Positions 1-7,124 of a stretch of DNA of 64,000 nt are shown in pieces. The notes beneath the pieces are model-generated. The model saw nothing but the letters and a program-made list of their open reading frames with translations, was not told the origin of the DNA and made no database searches. A program made the translations under genes and the position numbers. The stretch comes from Planctomycetota bacterium (GTDB taxonomy: Bacteria; Planctomycetota; B15-G4; JADJEK01): the NCBI GenBank assembly GCA_016709145.1, contig JADJEK010000005.1, forward strand, positions 349,405 through 413,404, written 5' to 3'. The stretch's first letter is position 1, and the number at the start of each line of letters is the position of its first letter.

Positions 1-1133
1 TGAAGCGCGAGACTGGTCGCGAGGGCACGACGCACTTCCGAAATGGCGAGTCGCTTCTGGTCCGTGAACCGATGCTGCGCTGCGAGCAAAACGGCTTCGG
101 CCCGGGCTCGTCGCGCACCTCCGAAGTCGAAGATCGGGATGGGTACGCTGAGCGCGGGTCCGATCGACCAGTCTTCGGCCTTCTCCGCCGACACGCCCGC
201 ACCCGCTCCTTCGAGAATCGACACGCCAGCGAGCTTCGCGTCCTCCTTGAGCGCTTCGATTTCCCAGCGCAGCGCTTCGAGGTCCGGTCGTTTGACGAGT
301 GCGGCCTCGATCCATCGTTGCTCGTCACTCCCGGCCAGCGGCGCAAGCGGGTGCCGAGATTCCAGAATCCAATTCGCGCTCGACTCCGGTTCACCGATCA
401 GGTGCGCCAGCTCGAGTCGGGCGTCTTGCCGCTCTCTCGTAAAGTCCAACACGTCGAGTTCGAGTTCGGCTTGCTGCGCCCGAAGCGACGTCACGTCGAT
501 GCGAGTCCCCTCGCCAGAGTCCAGACGTTCCTGAGCAACCGATACCAGCCTGCCCAGCAGATCTCGCCGACCTTCGACGGCTTGGATGAACTCATCGAAT
601 GCCCTTGCGATCTCATAGTTTCTGCGAACCACGAAGACGACATCGATGGCGTCGTTGACGGCGTCGGACACCGCTGCGCGAAGCGTGTGGTCTGCGGAGC
701 GACTGCGACCGGGCCGAGTCAGGAGCGGAACGAGTTGGGCAGAAACGCCGACTTCGATTTCATCCGGCGCGCCACTGGTACGCGGAAAGCGGTACACGAG
801 CTCGAGGATCGGGTTCGGCAGAAGTCTCGCCTGTTCTGCGTCAGCCAACGCGATCCGAACGCGCGCGAGCCGCTCCTGAAGACGCGCGCTCTGCAGCACG
901 GCCCGGCGGATTGCTTCCTGCAGCGAAAGCTCACCGGTCTCGGGGAGGCGCGCGGCTTCGAGTTCACCTTCGTTGACGAACAGCACCGCGTCGGTGAGTC
1001 CGGTTGCATCTCCTACGGCCTGTTCCGCTTTCGGACTCGGGGCCGGGCCGACACACCCAGTTCCTGCGATTAGGAGAACGACGAGGAGCGGCACCCCGCC
1101 TCGGGGCACGCGTGCGAATGCAATGTTCTTCAA
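1..1133 (-). CDS. TolC-family outer-membrane efflux lipoprotein (3' end outside window)
   Basis: This is the outer-membrane channel of a tripartite efflux pump. The minus-strand frame is open from a TTG start at 1133 to the window edge. The N-terminus is MKNIAFARVPRG followed by a hydrophobic stretch and a lipobox ending AGTGC, so it should be a lipoprotein. The remainder shows the TolC/CusC pattern: LLPNPILEL early, long helical segments, and SIGPALSVPIPIFDFG near the truncated end. A GAGAGGG ribosome site lies about 8 nt upstream of the TTG; no ATG fits as well. It follows the cysteine-rich secreted protein gene on the same strand, the same order as in the cus operon at 9684-17185, so the pump and adaptor genes probably lie to the left. 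Plus-strand open frames across it are shadows. Confidence 0.85.
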   Translation of the reverse strand, partial: MKNIAFARVPRGGVPLLVVLLIAGTGCVGPAPSPKAEQAVGDATGLTDAVLFVNEGELEAARLPETGELSLQEAIRRAVLQSARLQERLARVRIALADAEQARLLPNPILELVYRFPRTSGAPDEIEVGVSAQLVPLLTRPGRSRSADHTLRAAVSDAVNDAIDVVFVVRRNYEIARAFDEFIQAVEGRRDLLGRLVSVAQERLDSGEGTRIDVTSLRAQQAELELDVLDFTRERQDARLELAHLIGEPESSANWILESRHPLAPLAGSDEQRWIEAALVKRPDLEALRWEIEALKEDAKLAGVSILEGAGAGVSAEKAEDWSIGPALSVPIPIFDFGGARRARAEAVLLAAQHRFTDQKRLAISEVRRALATSLAL

Positions 1134-1252
1134 GGGTCCCTCTCTCGGAGAATCCTGAAATGGATCTCGTCACGGCGCCGCGATCAGCGCGCGCCGATAC
1201 GGAAACGCCCGCTCGCCACGGCAGTGGCGCGAGGGCGTGAGTCCGTGAGGGA

Positions 1253-1708
1253 CTAAACCAAGAATACGACCGTGCGGAGGTGTGACGGTCTCGGCGTCAA
1301 ACGCGCGAGAAGAGCCACATGCCTCGCCGAACTGCGGTCCGCCGTGACGTCCGCGGCGATCGGAGTTGTCGTCGAAGTCGGCACCGACGACTCAGTGGGA
1401 ACCGGCTGGTGCGAGGGCTTGCTCTGCGGGCACTTGTGCTCGGAAACGAGCGGAATGTCGATGCACGGACACACTGCGCCGTCGTTCGCAACAAGTAGGG
1501 CACCAACCTCGACGGTCGGCTGCGACACCCCCTCGATGCCGCAACCCGTGCAGGGCGAATCGCTGCCGATCTCGACGGCCAGATGTCCGCTTGGGCCGAC
1601 ACACAACACCGTTTCCCGCCCAGCGATGAGCGGACCGGTCAAGACGTACACGACGAGGCAGAGCCAAGTCCCGAGTCTTTGGATGAGGCGGCGGTGGCGT
1701 CGATTCAC
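1253..1708 (-). CDS. Small cysteine-containing secreted protein heading an RND operon
   Basis: This 151-aa protein starts at GTG 1708 with MNRRHRRLIQ, followed by a hydrophobic signal segment (TWLCLVVYVLTGPL). The mature part has cysteines in patterns such as VLCVGPSGHL, SPCTGCG and CPCIDIPL, then a low-complexity Ser/Thr/Pro tail. I do not know a named family, but the position just upstream of a TolC gene resembles the cysteine-rich secreted protein at 16781-17185, suggesting a periplasmic metal-binding accessory. The open frame continues upstream into the IS1-type element, but GTG 1708 gives a signal peptide and lies 41 bp inside the IS boundary, so that insertion probably cut the gene from its promoter. 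The function is inferred. Confidence 0.6.
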   Translation of the reverse strand: MNRRHRRLIQRLGTWLCLVVYVLTGPLIAGRETVLCVGPSGHLAVEIGSDSPCTGCGIEGVSQPTVEVGALLVANDGAVCPCIDIPLVSEHKCPQSKPSHQPVPTESSVPTSTTTPIAADVTADRSSARHVALLARLTPRPSHLRTVVFLV

Positions 1709-1741
1709 GCGAGGCAGGCTAGGAGCGGCGCGATGCCGATG

Positions 1742-1749
1742 CAAGAGTG
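1742..1749. repeat. Target-site duplication of the IS1-type element, left copy
   Basis: CAAGAGTG occurs here directly before the left inverted repeat and again at 4708-4715 directly after the right one. An 8-bp duplication is typical of IS1-family insertions. Confidence 0.9.
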
Positions 1750-1845
1750 GGTACTGGTTCACTTTCAATCTGCAGTCCACGGTCGGTGGTGACGTGTTGA
1801 CGACTGCGGCCAACTCCGGCATGTTGATTGTCAAAAGGGGGCAGC

Positions 1846-2250
1846 ATGCCGAAGTCCGTACCAATCCCGTTGTCGCTGATGATCTGCGATCAGGTCGTCG
1901 TTGACTCTGCATCCGGCAAGACAACGATCTTCGGAGCGTTCGAGAACATTCTCTGCGCTTCGTTCCCGACCGCGCTTCCGAGACTGATGCTGTTCGCGGA
2001 GTTGACGTGCGGCCACGGGCCGACTCCGATCACGATCAAGTTCGTCCGCACGACTCCCGACAGCGTTGACGGAGCCGTCGTTGAGAAATGGGATCTGGAG
2101 CTGCCGTTCTCAGATCCACGTGCAATCGCAAGACTCGGGATCACCATTGAGAACATTGCGCTTGCGCAAGCAGGCGAGCATCGGTTCATCTTGGAAACCG
2201 AAGGCGCGTTGATTATCGAGCGCCGCGTGCTAGTACTTCCGAAGAACTGA
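1846..2250 (+). CDS. DUF6941-like protein, passenger of the IS1-type element
   Basis: This 134-aa protein begins MPKSVPIPLSLMICDQ at ATG 1846, preceded by an AGGGGGC ribosome site. The pattern LSLMICD...GKTTIFGAF...FP resembles the DUF6941 family, small beta-rich proteins of unknown function common in many bacteria. No catalytic motif, signal peptide or membrane segment is visible. It lies inside the IS1-type element as its first gene, followed 7 bp later by a small frame. Its role in the element is unknown; the family assignment is from sequence resemblance only. Confidence 0.6.
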   Translation: MPKSVPIPLSLMICDQVVVDSASGKTTIFGAFENILCASFPTALPRLMLFAELTCGHGPTPITIKFVRTTPDSVDGAVVEKWDLELPFSDPRAIARLGITIENIALAQAGEHRFILETEGALIIERRVLVLPKN

Positions 2251-2257
2251 GGTTGTC

Positions 2258-2452
2258 ATGACGACTACAATCGAAGCTGTCGCGTCTCAGCCGCAGATGT
2301 TCGAGCGAAGCGGTAAGGCCGCGCGCATGACACCTGAGGCACTTCCAAGCTCGATCACCGTTTGTCGCCCGCTCCGCGAAGTCGAGAAGTACATCACGAA
2401 TCATCCGCATCGACAGGTTGAGCGACGACGACTTCCGCCGATTGACGGCTGA
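2258..2452 (+). CDS. Small hypothetical protein (64 aa) in the IS1-type element
   Basis: The frame starts at ATG 2258, only 7 bp after the DUF6941-like gene, and would be co-transcribed with it. The 64-aa product (MTTTIEAVASQ...) is basic at its C-terminus and has no recognisable motif. It overlaps the next small frame. It may be a real short gene or chance; the close spacing is the main support. Confidence 0.3.
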   Translation: MTTTIEAVASQPQMFERSGKAARMTPEALPSSITVCRPLREVEKYITNHPHRQVERRRLPPIDG

Positions 2453-2669
2453 CAAGCGCATGAGCACAAAGCCGAGTCACGACGACGACGTGAACGAGAA
2501 CGCTGCGCGCATCGTGCGCGCGACCGCGATGCGCCACGACGAAGTCGCGCTCCCGCGAGACGTGAAAGCCGCGTGGGCCGCGTGGATCGGGCACGTTCAG
2601 AACGTCGACGAACGCACCAAGGCGCTGCTGCGCGCGGCGTTCGAAGCTGGATACTCAGCTAGGCGTTGA
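2418..2669 (+). CDS. Small hypothetical protein (83 aa) in the IS1-type element
   Basis: This frame uses a TTG start at 2418 (MSDDDFRRLTADKR). An internal ATG at 2460 would give a 69-aa version. The C-terminal half looks like a compact helical domain (VKAAWAAWIGHV...TKALLRAAFEAGY). Its stop overlaps the end of the convergent P63C gene by 11 bp. No family is recognised. The amphipathic helix pattern makes it a little more credible than its neighbour. Confidence 0.4.
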   Translation: MSDDDFRRLTADKRMSTKPSHDDDVNENAARIVRATAMRHDEVALPRDVKAAWAAWIGHVQNVDERTKALLRAAFEAGYSARR

Positions 2670-3709
2670 CGCTCATCGGCTCTTTCCAGTCGTTCGGGTT
2701 GTCGAACAGCCCTGGCGTCTCCGGATAGATCGGCGCGATCTTGTCGAGCTGCTTCTCGAACTCCGCATAGTTCGTGTTCACGGCCATGACGCCAACGACA
2801 ATGCCGAGGTGCACGAGCACTTCGCGCACACCGATGTCGTCACTCAGCCATGAGTGCAGCTTGTTGCTGGAACTACCGCGCACGGCGCGGCGATCCTTCA
2901 GCGCTTTGAGAATGCCCGGCGCGAGACGGCGATAAACGAGGTTGTTCGTCAGTACGCCGAAGTATTGCGGCAAGCGCATGTCCTGGCGAAGCTCGACGCC
3001 ACGAAGACGACACAGGTGCTTGAAGTAGTCTGCCGGGAACGTCCGCACCCAACGCCGCAAGTTCTCAGACAGGTACTTGGACAGGTACTCTTCGAGATCG
3101 CGCCGAGGCCGGTCGTACTGGTAACCCGTCGCTTCGTCGATCAGCGCGACGATGCCGGTGTTGGCAAGGCCACGCACCAGCAGCAATGCGGTGGAAGCGA
3201 TGGCTTCCTGATTGTGCGTGAGCACTCCGGCTGCCTTCGCGTCGAGGAACACGCCGCAAACTCGCGGAAGCATTTCCAGCGGGATAACCGAACGCTCGAC
3301 CGCCTTCCTTGCGACGGAACTCGACGTGGCTCGTCGTCAGCGTTAAGTCGCTTGGAATAAACTGCTTAAGGTTGTTTGCTCGCATAAAAGCCGGGAGGTT
3401 GTCGTCGGCGGTATTCGGGTCACGCCCGCGTGCCTGCCTAGATCGCCCAAGTGCTAGCAGAAAGCTGCTTTGCGTCAGCACGCGCTTACCGTTCTCCAAC
3501 ACGGCGCAAGCGATTTCGGCATCTCCAATGCGCAGCATGCCTTCGTGCGTTGCTTTGGGTAGCGGCCCCCTGCCCGCTGCTTTCAGCGCCTTGGCTTCTC
3601 CGCCCTTGGCCGCGATGGCTCGTCGTTCTTCCTGCGTAAGCGCCTTTGCACGCGCTTCGCCGCCAAGACGGGCGGCGTCGCTTGATCCGAAGTCAGTGGT
3701 GTTGTCCAT
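2659..3709 (-). pseudogene. P63C-domain protein, frameshifted
   Basis: P63C-domain proteins are phage- and mobile-element-associated proteins of unknown activity. The N-terminal part starts at ATG 3709 (MDNTTDFGSSDAARLGG) with the usual ARLGGEARAKALT region and runs to about 3305. The rest, with the hallmark stretches LVRGLANTGIVALIDEATGY and QYFGVLTNNLVYRRLAPG, is in another frame down to 2659. The frames cross near 3295-3310, around AAGGAAGGCGG in the coding strand. The total length is one base more than a multiple of three, so one extra or two missing bases explain it. It is divergent from the IS1-type transposase and is element cargo. The shift could be a real mutation or a sequencing error. 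Confidence 0.75.
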
Positions 3710-3730
3710 ATCCTGATTGTAGCCGGAGAG

Positions 3731-3790
3731 GCAAGCACAGCAAGAGAAAAACACGGACTGTGCTTGCTCGTGCTTGCTAGGCAAGTACAG
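3731..3790. promoter_or_regulatory. Repeated operator-like motif between P63C and the transposase
   Basis: GCAAGCACAG (3731-3740) is mirrored by CTGTGCTTGC (3758-3767). A further TGCTTGC (3771-3777) is mirrored by GCAAG within GCAAGTACAG (3781-3790). Four half-sites packed into the 89-bp divergent promoter region look like a regulator-binding array. No regulator is known, so the role is inferred. Confidence 0.5.
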
Positions 3791-3798
3791 TCATCCAC

Positions 3799-4692
3799 AT
3801 GCGAAAGCTCAGCACCGAGAAACGCGCCGCGATCCTTGCCTCTCTCGTCGAAGGCGTTTCGGTCAATGCGACGAGCCGCATCAACGGCGTGTCCAAGATC
3901 ACGGTTCTGCGCCTGCTTGTGGACGTTGGCACGTTCTGCGGGCGCTACCACGATCAGCACGTCCGCAACCTCCAGACCTCGCGCATCGAGATGGACGAGG
4001 TTTGGGGATTCTGCGGCTGCAAGGAGAAGCAGAAGCAGAAGGGCGGGCTTGGCCTGGGCGACGTTTGGCTTTGGGTCGGCCTGGACGCTGACAGCAAGCT
4101 CGTGGCGTCCTACCGCGTGGGCGACCGCAGCAAGCGCACAGGAGCGCCGTTCGTTGCTGACCTCGCCTCACGCCTCGCCGGGCGCGTCCAGATCACGAGT
4201 GACGCGCACAACGTCTACTTGCGCGCCGTGGCGCAAGCGTTCAACGGCCAAGTCGACTACGCCCGCCTCGTGAAGATCTACGCCGCCCCTGCGGACGGCA
4301 TCCGCAACTACTCGCCGCCCGAATGCATCGGCGCGAAGCGCGAGATCATCTCTGGCGATCCTGACCCTGACCTCATCTCGACGAGCTACGTCGAGCGGCA
4401 GAACCTAACCGTCCGCATGGGCATGAAACGCCTTTCGCGCCTCACGAACGCGCATAGCCGCTCTATGCGGAACCACGAAGCCGCGATCAACCTGCACTAC
4501 TGGCACTACAACTTCGCGCGCAAGCACTCGACCGTCAAGACGACCCCTGCCGTGGCGGCTGGCATCGCGCCAAAGGCGCTCACGCTGCTGGATCTGGTCG
4601 AGATGGTCGAGCGCGACGAGCAATTCCGTGGCGGGCGGATCACCGGCTACTTGCCGTCGCCGCCGAGCAACGAATCGCGGTCAGCTGGTTGA
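3799..4692 (+). CDS. IS1-type transposase
   Basis: The 297-aa transposase starts at ATG 3799. The N-terminus (MRKLSTEKRAAILASLVEG) is a helix-turn-helix that should bind the element ends. The middle has a DEVWGFCG motif (first acidic residue), ITSDAHNVYL (second) and SYVERQNLTVRM with a glutamate (third), followed by ARKHSTVKTTPAVAAG. This arrangement matches the DDE-type transposases of the IS1 group. The stop lies inside the right terminal inverted repeat. The gene appears intact in one frame, unlike many E. coli IS1 copies that need a programmed frameshift. It probably mobilises the whole 2958-bp unit. Confidence 0.85.
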   Translation: MRKLSTEKRAAILASLVEGVSVNATSRINGVSKITVLRLLVDVGTFCGRYHDQHVRNLQTSRIEMDEVWGFCGCKEKQKQKGGLGLGDVWLWVGLDADSKLVASYRVGDRSKRTGAPFVADLASRLAGRVQITSDAHNVYLRAVAQAFNGQVDYARLVKIYAAPADGIRNYSPPECIGAKREIISGDPDPDLISTSYVERQNLTVRMGMKRLSRLTNAHSRSMRNHEAAINLHYWHYNFARKHSTVKTTPAVAAGIAPKALTLLDLVEMVERDEQFRGGRITGYLPSPPSNESRSAG

Positions 4693-4707
4693 AAGTGAAC
4701 CAGTACC

Positions 4708-4715
4708 CAAGAGTG
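4708..4715. repeat. Target-site duplication of the IS1-type element, right copy
   Basis: CAAGAGTG directly follows the right inverted repeat and matches 1742-1749. Confidence 0.9.
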
Positions 4716-4760
4716 CGAAACGCGGCTCGAACGGCTGTCGCGTCTCGCGATGACTGAGAA

Positions 4761-4797
4761 AGGCGATATTGACCTTGATCGATATATCGCCTAGTGT
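4761..4797 (+). promoter_or_regulatory. arsR promoter and probable ArsR operator
   Basis: AGGCGATAT (4761-4769) and ATATCGCCT (4784-4792) form a perfect 9-bp inverted repeat with a 14-bp spacer, resembling operators of ArsR-type repressors. A TTGACC -35-like box (4769-4774) and a TAGTGT -10-like box (4792-4797) are 17 bp apart and overlap the repeat, so a bound dimer would block RNA polymerase. The arsR ATG is only 8 bp after the -10 box, so the transcript may be leaderless. Confidence 0.6.
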
Positions 4798-4804
4798 CCG
4801 CGCC

Positions 4805-5173
4805 ATGGCACGCACTTCGCAACCATCCGACACTCGAAAGGTCCGGCTCGCTCGCGGGGCTGCGGCGTGCTGCCCGAGCGGTCCGCGCAAGGTGTCTCGA
4901 CCCACAGCCGAGTACGCGCCGCTCTTCAAGGCGCTCGCGGACGAGACGCGGCTCGAAATGGTCGGCCTCCTCGCCGCGCACGGCCGCGAGATGTGCGTCT
5001 GTGACATCGAGGCGCACTTCGCCGTGAGCCAGCCGACGGTGTCGCATCACCTGCGCGTACTGCGCGAGGCCGGAATCGTCTCCTCGGAGCGCCGGGGTTC
5101 GTGGGTCTACTACGTTTTGAAGCCCGTCGTTGGGATCACGCTGCAACGCTGCGCGAAGCTGCTTCAAGCCTGA
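4805..5173 (+). CDS. arsR: ArsR-family arsenic-responsive repressor
   Basis: This 122-aa winged-helix repressor should release the ars promoter when it binds As(III). The core matches the family: LADETRLEMVGLLA, then the metal-site motif MCVCDIEAHF (Cys64 and Cys66, equivalent to the classical ELCVCDL site in helix alpha3), then the recognition helix SQPTVSHHLRVLREAGIV. An N-terminal extension contains a Cys22-Cys23 pair that could supply a third thiolate. The start at ATG 4805 is chosen because the promoter/operator lies just upstream. It heads an operon with arsM, a GAPDH gene, arsJ and arsC. The assignment is firm; the metal specificity is inferred from context. Confidence 0.95.
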   Translation: MARTSQPSDTRKVRLARGAAACCPSGPRKVSRPTAEYAPLFKALADETRLEMVGLLAAHGREMCVCDIEAHFAVSQPTVSHHLRVLREAGIVSSERRGSWVYYVLKPVVGITLQRCAKLLQA

Positions 5174-5230
5174 GTGCCCTCTCTTTTTTTGGCTGCGATA
5201 TCGACGCATCTCGATACAGGAGCAAGAGAC

Positions 5231-6049
5231 ATGTCGGACGAAGTGAAGGATGCGGTGAAGAAGCGATACGGGAGCATCGCCGCGCTCGTGCAGAGCGGTT
5301 CGAGTTCCGCGAGTTGTTGTGGCGGCGGCAGCGAGTGCGGCGATCGGGACCCGATCACGCGCGATCTCTACGACCCGGCGCAAGCGGGAGCGATTCCTGG
5401 CGCTGCGTTGGCCGCTTCGATGGGCTGCGGGAATCCCACGGCCCTGCTGGAGCTGCGTCCGGGCGAGACGGTCCTCGATCTCGGATCGGGAGGCGGCATC
5501 GACGTGCTGCTCTCCGCGCAGCGTGTCGGACCCTCGGGCAAGGTGTTCGGGCTCGACATGACGACGGAGATGCTCGAACTCGCGCGACGCAATCAGCGTG
5601 AAGCGGGCGCGACGAATGTCGATTTCCTGCTCGGCTCGATCGAAGCGATTCCGCTTCCGGACGAATCGGTCGACGTCGTCATCTCGAACTGCGTCATCAA
5701 CCTGTCCACCGACAAGGCGCGCACGCTCGCCGAGGCGTTTCGAGTGCTGCGTCCCGGCGGCAGGTTCGCGGTTTCCGACGTCGTGCTGCGCCGCGAACTG
5801 ACCGGAAGCGCGAAGGCTTCGATGGAACTTTGGACCGGCTGCATCGCCGGAGCACTGATCGAAGGCGAGTACCGCGACGCACTGAAACTCGCGGGGTTCG
5901 TCGACGTCAGCATTGAGCCCACGCGCGTCTTCGACAAGGCGGACAGCGCGAAGCTCGCAGCGGACGCTGGCGGGTGCTGCGGTTCCACCGAAGCCGACGC
6001 GCTCGACGGTGCGGTGATGAGCGCATTCATTCGAGCAACGAAGCCGTGA
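5231..6049 (+). CDS. arsM: Arsenite S-adenosylmethionine methyltransferase
   Basis: ArsM methylates As(III) with S-adenosylmethionine in the cytoplasm, giving volatile or more easily exported species. The 272-aa protein has the SAM-binding motif VLDLGSGGGIDVLL (about residues 81-94). Cysteines at 66, 154 (SNCVINL) and 204 (WTGCIAG) fit the three conserved As(III)-binding cysteines of the family. Extra cysteines occur near the N-terminus (ASCC) and near the C-terminus (GGCCG). The start at ATG 5231 is preceded by AGGAG. It lies 57 bp after arsR in the same operon. The full set of key residues is present, so it should be active. Confidence 0.95.
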   Translation: MSDEVKDAVKKRYGSIAALVQSGSSSASCCGGGSECGDRDPITRDLYDPAQAGAIPGAALAASMGCGNPTALLELRPGETVLDLGSGGGIDVLLSAQRVGPSGKVFGLDMTTEMLELARRNQREAGATNVDFLLGSIEAIPLPDESVDVVISNCVINLSTDKARTLAEAFRVLRPGGRFAVSDVVLRRELTGSAKASMELWTGCIAGALIEGEYRDALKLAGFVDVSIEPTRVFDKADSAKLAADAGGCCGSTEADALDGAVMSAFIRATKP

Positions 6050-6110
6050 CCGTCCTGCGTCGACGCCTCGGCGAACACGAAGTTCCAACACTCAGCAGAG
6101 GAGAACGACG

Positions 6111-7121
6111 ATGGTGAAAGTTGGCATCAACGGATTCGGTCGAATGGGTCGACTCGCGCTGCGCGCGGCGTGGGGTCGCGACGACATCGAGTTCGCGGCG
6201 ATCAACGAGCCCAACGCACCCGCGGAAACGATGGCGCTGCTGCTCGAATTCGACAGCGTGCAAGGCCGCTTCTCGCAGACGTGCACGGGCGGCGGGGATT
6301 CGCTCTCGGTCGGTGACTTCGCGCTGAAGTTCACGCAACACGAACAGCCCCGCGACATCCCTTGGCGCGAACTGGGCGTCGACTTGGTGCTCGAATGCAG
6401 TGGCCGGTTCCGCACCTCGGCGAGGATCAAGCCGCACTTCGAGCGAGGCGCGCGGCGAGTCGTGGTCTCCGCTCCGGTGAAGGACGGTCCGCCGAACATC
6501 GTCGTCGGCGTGAACCACGCTCAGTACGACCTTGCCAAAGAGCACGTGGTCACCGCGGCATCGTGCACGACGAACTGCCTCGCTCCGATCGTGCGCGTGC
6601 TGCACGACGGCATCGGCATCGAGCGCGGCCTCATCACGACGATTCATGATCCGACCAACACGCAGTCGGTCCACGACGCTCCGCACCAGGATCCGCGCCG
6701 CGCTCGCGCTTCGCAACTCAACCTGATTCCGACGTCCACCAACTCCGCGACGGCGGTCGGTCTCATCATCCCGGAGCTGAACGGGAAGCTCGACGCTATC
6801 GCGGTCCGAGCGCCCGTGATGAACGCGTCGATCACGGACTGCGTCTTTCAAGTGTCGCGCGACACGACGGTCGACGAAGTGAACGCGATCCTCGAACGAG
6901 CGTCGTCGTCCGGTCCGCTCGCCGGCATCCTCGGCTTCGAGACGAGACCGCTGGTGAGCTGCGACTACGCGCGCGATCCGCGGAGCGCGATCGTCGATGC
7001 GCTCTCGACGCGCGTGACCGATCGTCGCCTCGTGAAAGTGCTCGCGTGGTACGACAACGAATGGGGATACGCGAACCGCATGGTCGAACTCGCCGCAATG
7101 GTCGCGCGAGCGATCCGGTGA
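6111..7121 (+). CDS. ArsJ-associated glyceraldehyde-3-phosphate dehydrogenase
   Basis: This 336-aa GAPDH has the Rossmann motif VGINGFGRMGR at its N-terminus, the catalytic SCTTNC (Cys152) and the C-terminal WYDNEWGYANRM. Its place directly before arsJ, with the two genes 3 bp apart, marks it as the arsenate-resistance form. In the known pathway it uses arsenate in place of phosphate to make 1-arseno-3-phosphoglycerate, which ArsJ exports before it breaks down. It starts at ATG 6111 after an AGAGGAG site. A glycolytic role is unlikely in this location. The arsenate role is inferred from the gene pair, which is a well-described combination. Confidence 0.92.
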   Translation: MVKVGINGFGRMGRLALRAAWGRDDIEFAAINEPNAPAETMALLLEFDSVQGRFSQTCTGGGDSLSVGDFALKFTQHEQPRDIPWRELGVDLVLECSGRFRTSARIKPHFERGARRVVVSAPVKDGPPNIVVGVNHAQYDLAKEHVVTAASCTTNCLAPIVRVLHDGIGIERGLITTIHDPTNTQSVHDAPHQDPRRARASQLNLIPTSTNSATAVGLIIPELNGKLDAIAVRAPVMNASITDCVFQVSRDTTVDEVNAILERASSSGPLAGILGFETRPLVSCDYARDPRSAIVDALSTRVTDRRLVKVLAWYDNEWGYANRMVELAAMVARAIR

Positions 7122-7124
7122 GCG

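Larger units (their letters stand above)
1750..4707 (+). mobile_element. IS1-type element with passenger genes (2958 bp)
   Basis: The element is bounded by perfect 19-bp inverted repeats, GGTACTGGTTCACTTTCAA at 1750-1768 and its complement at 4689-4707, and by an 8-bp direct duplication. IS1 elements also start with GG and make 8-9 bp duplications. The transposase (3799-4692) ends inside the right repeat. The rest carries a DUF6941-like gene, two small genes and a frameshifted P63C gene, so this is an IS with cargo and is much longer than a classic IS1. It landed between the leftward RND operon and arsR, in what was their divergent promoter region. Confidence 0.85.

Noticed and set aside
72..1073. 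Long plus-strand open frame (333 codons)
   Set aside because: It is antisense to the TolC-like gene, whose minus-strand frame has family motifs. High GC produces long shadow frames.
4640..6091. Minus-strand open frame of 483 codons across arsR and arsM
   Set aside because: It is a shadow of arsR and arsM and crosses the IS1-type boundary.
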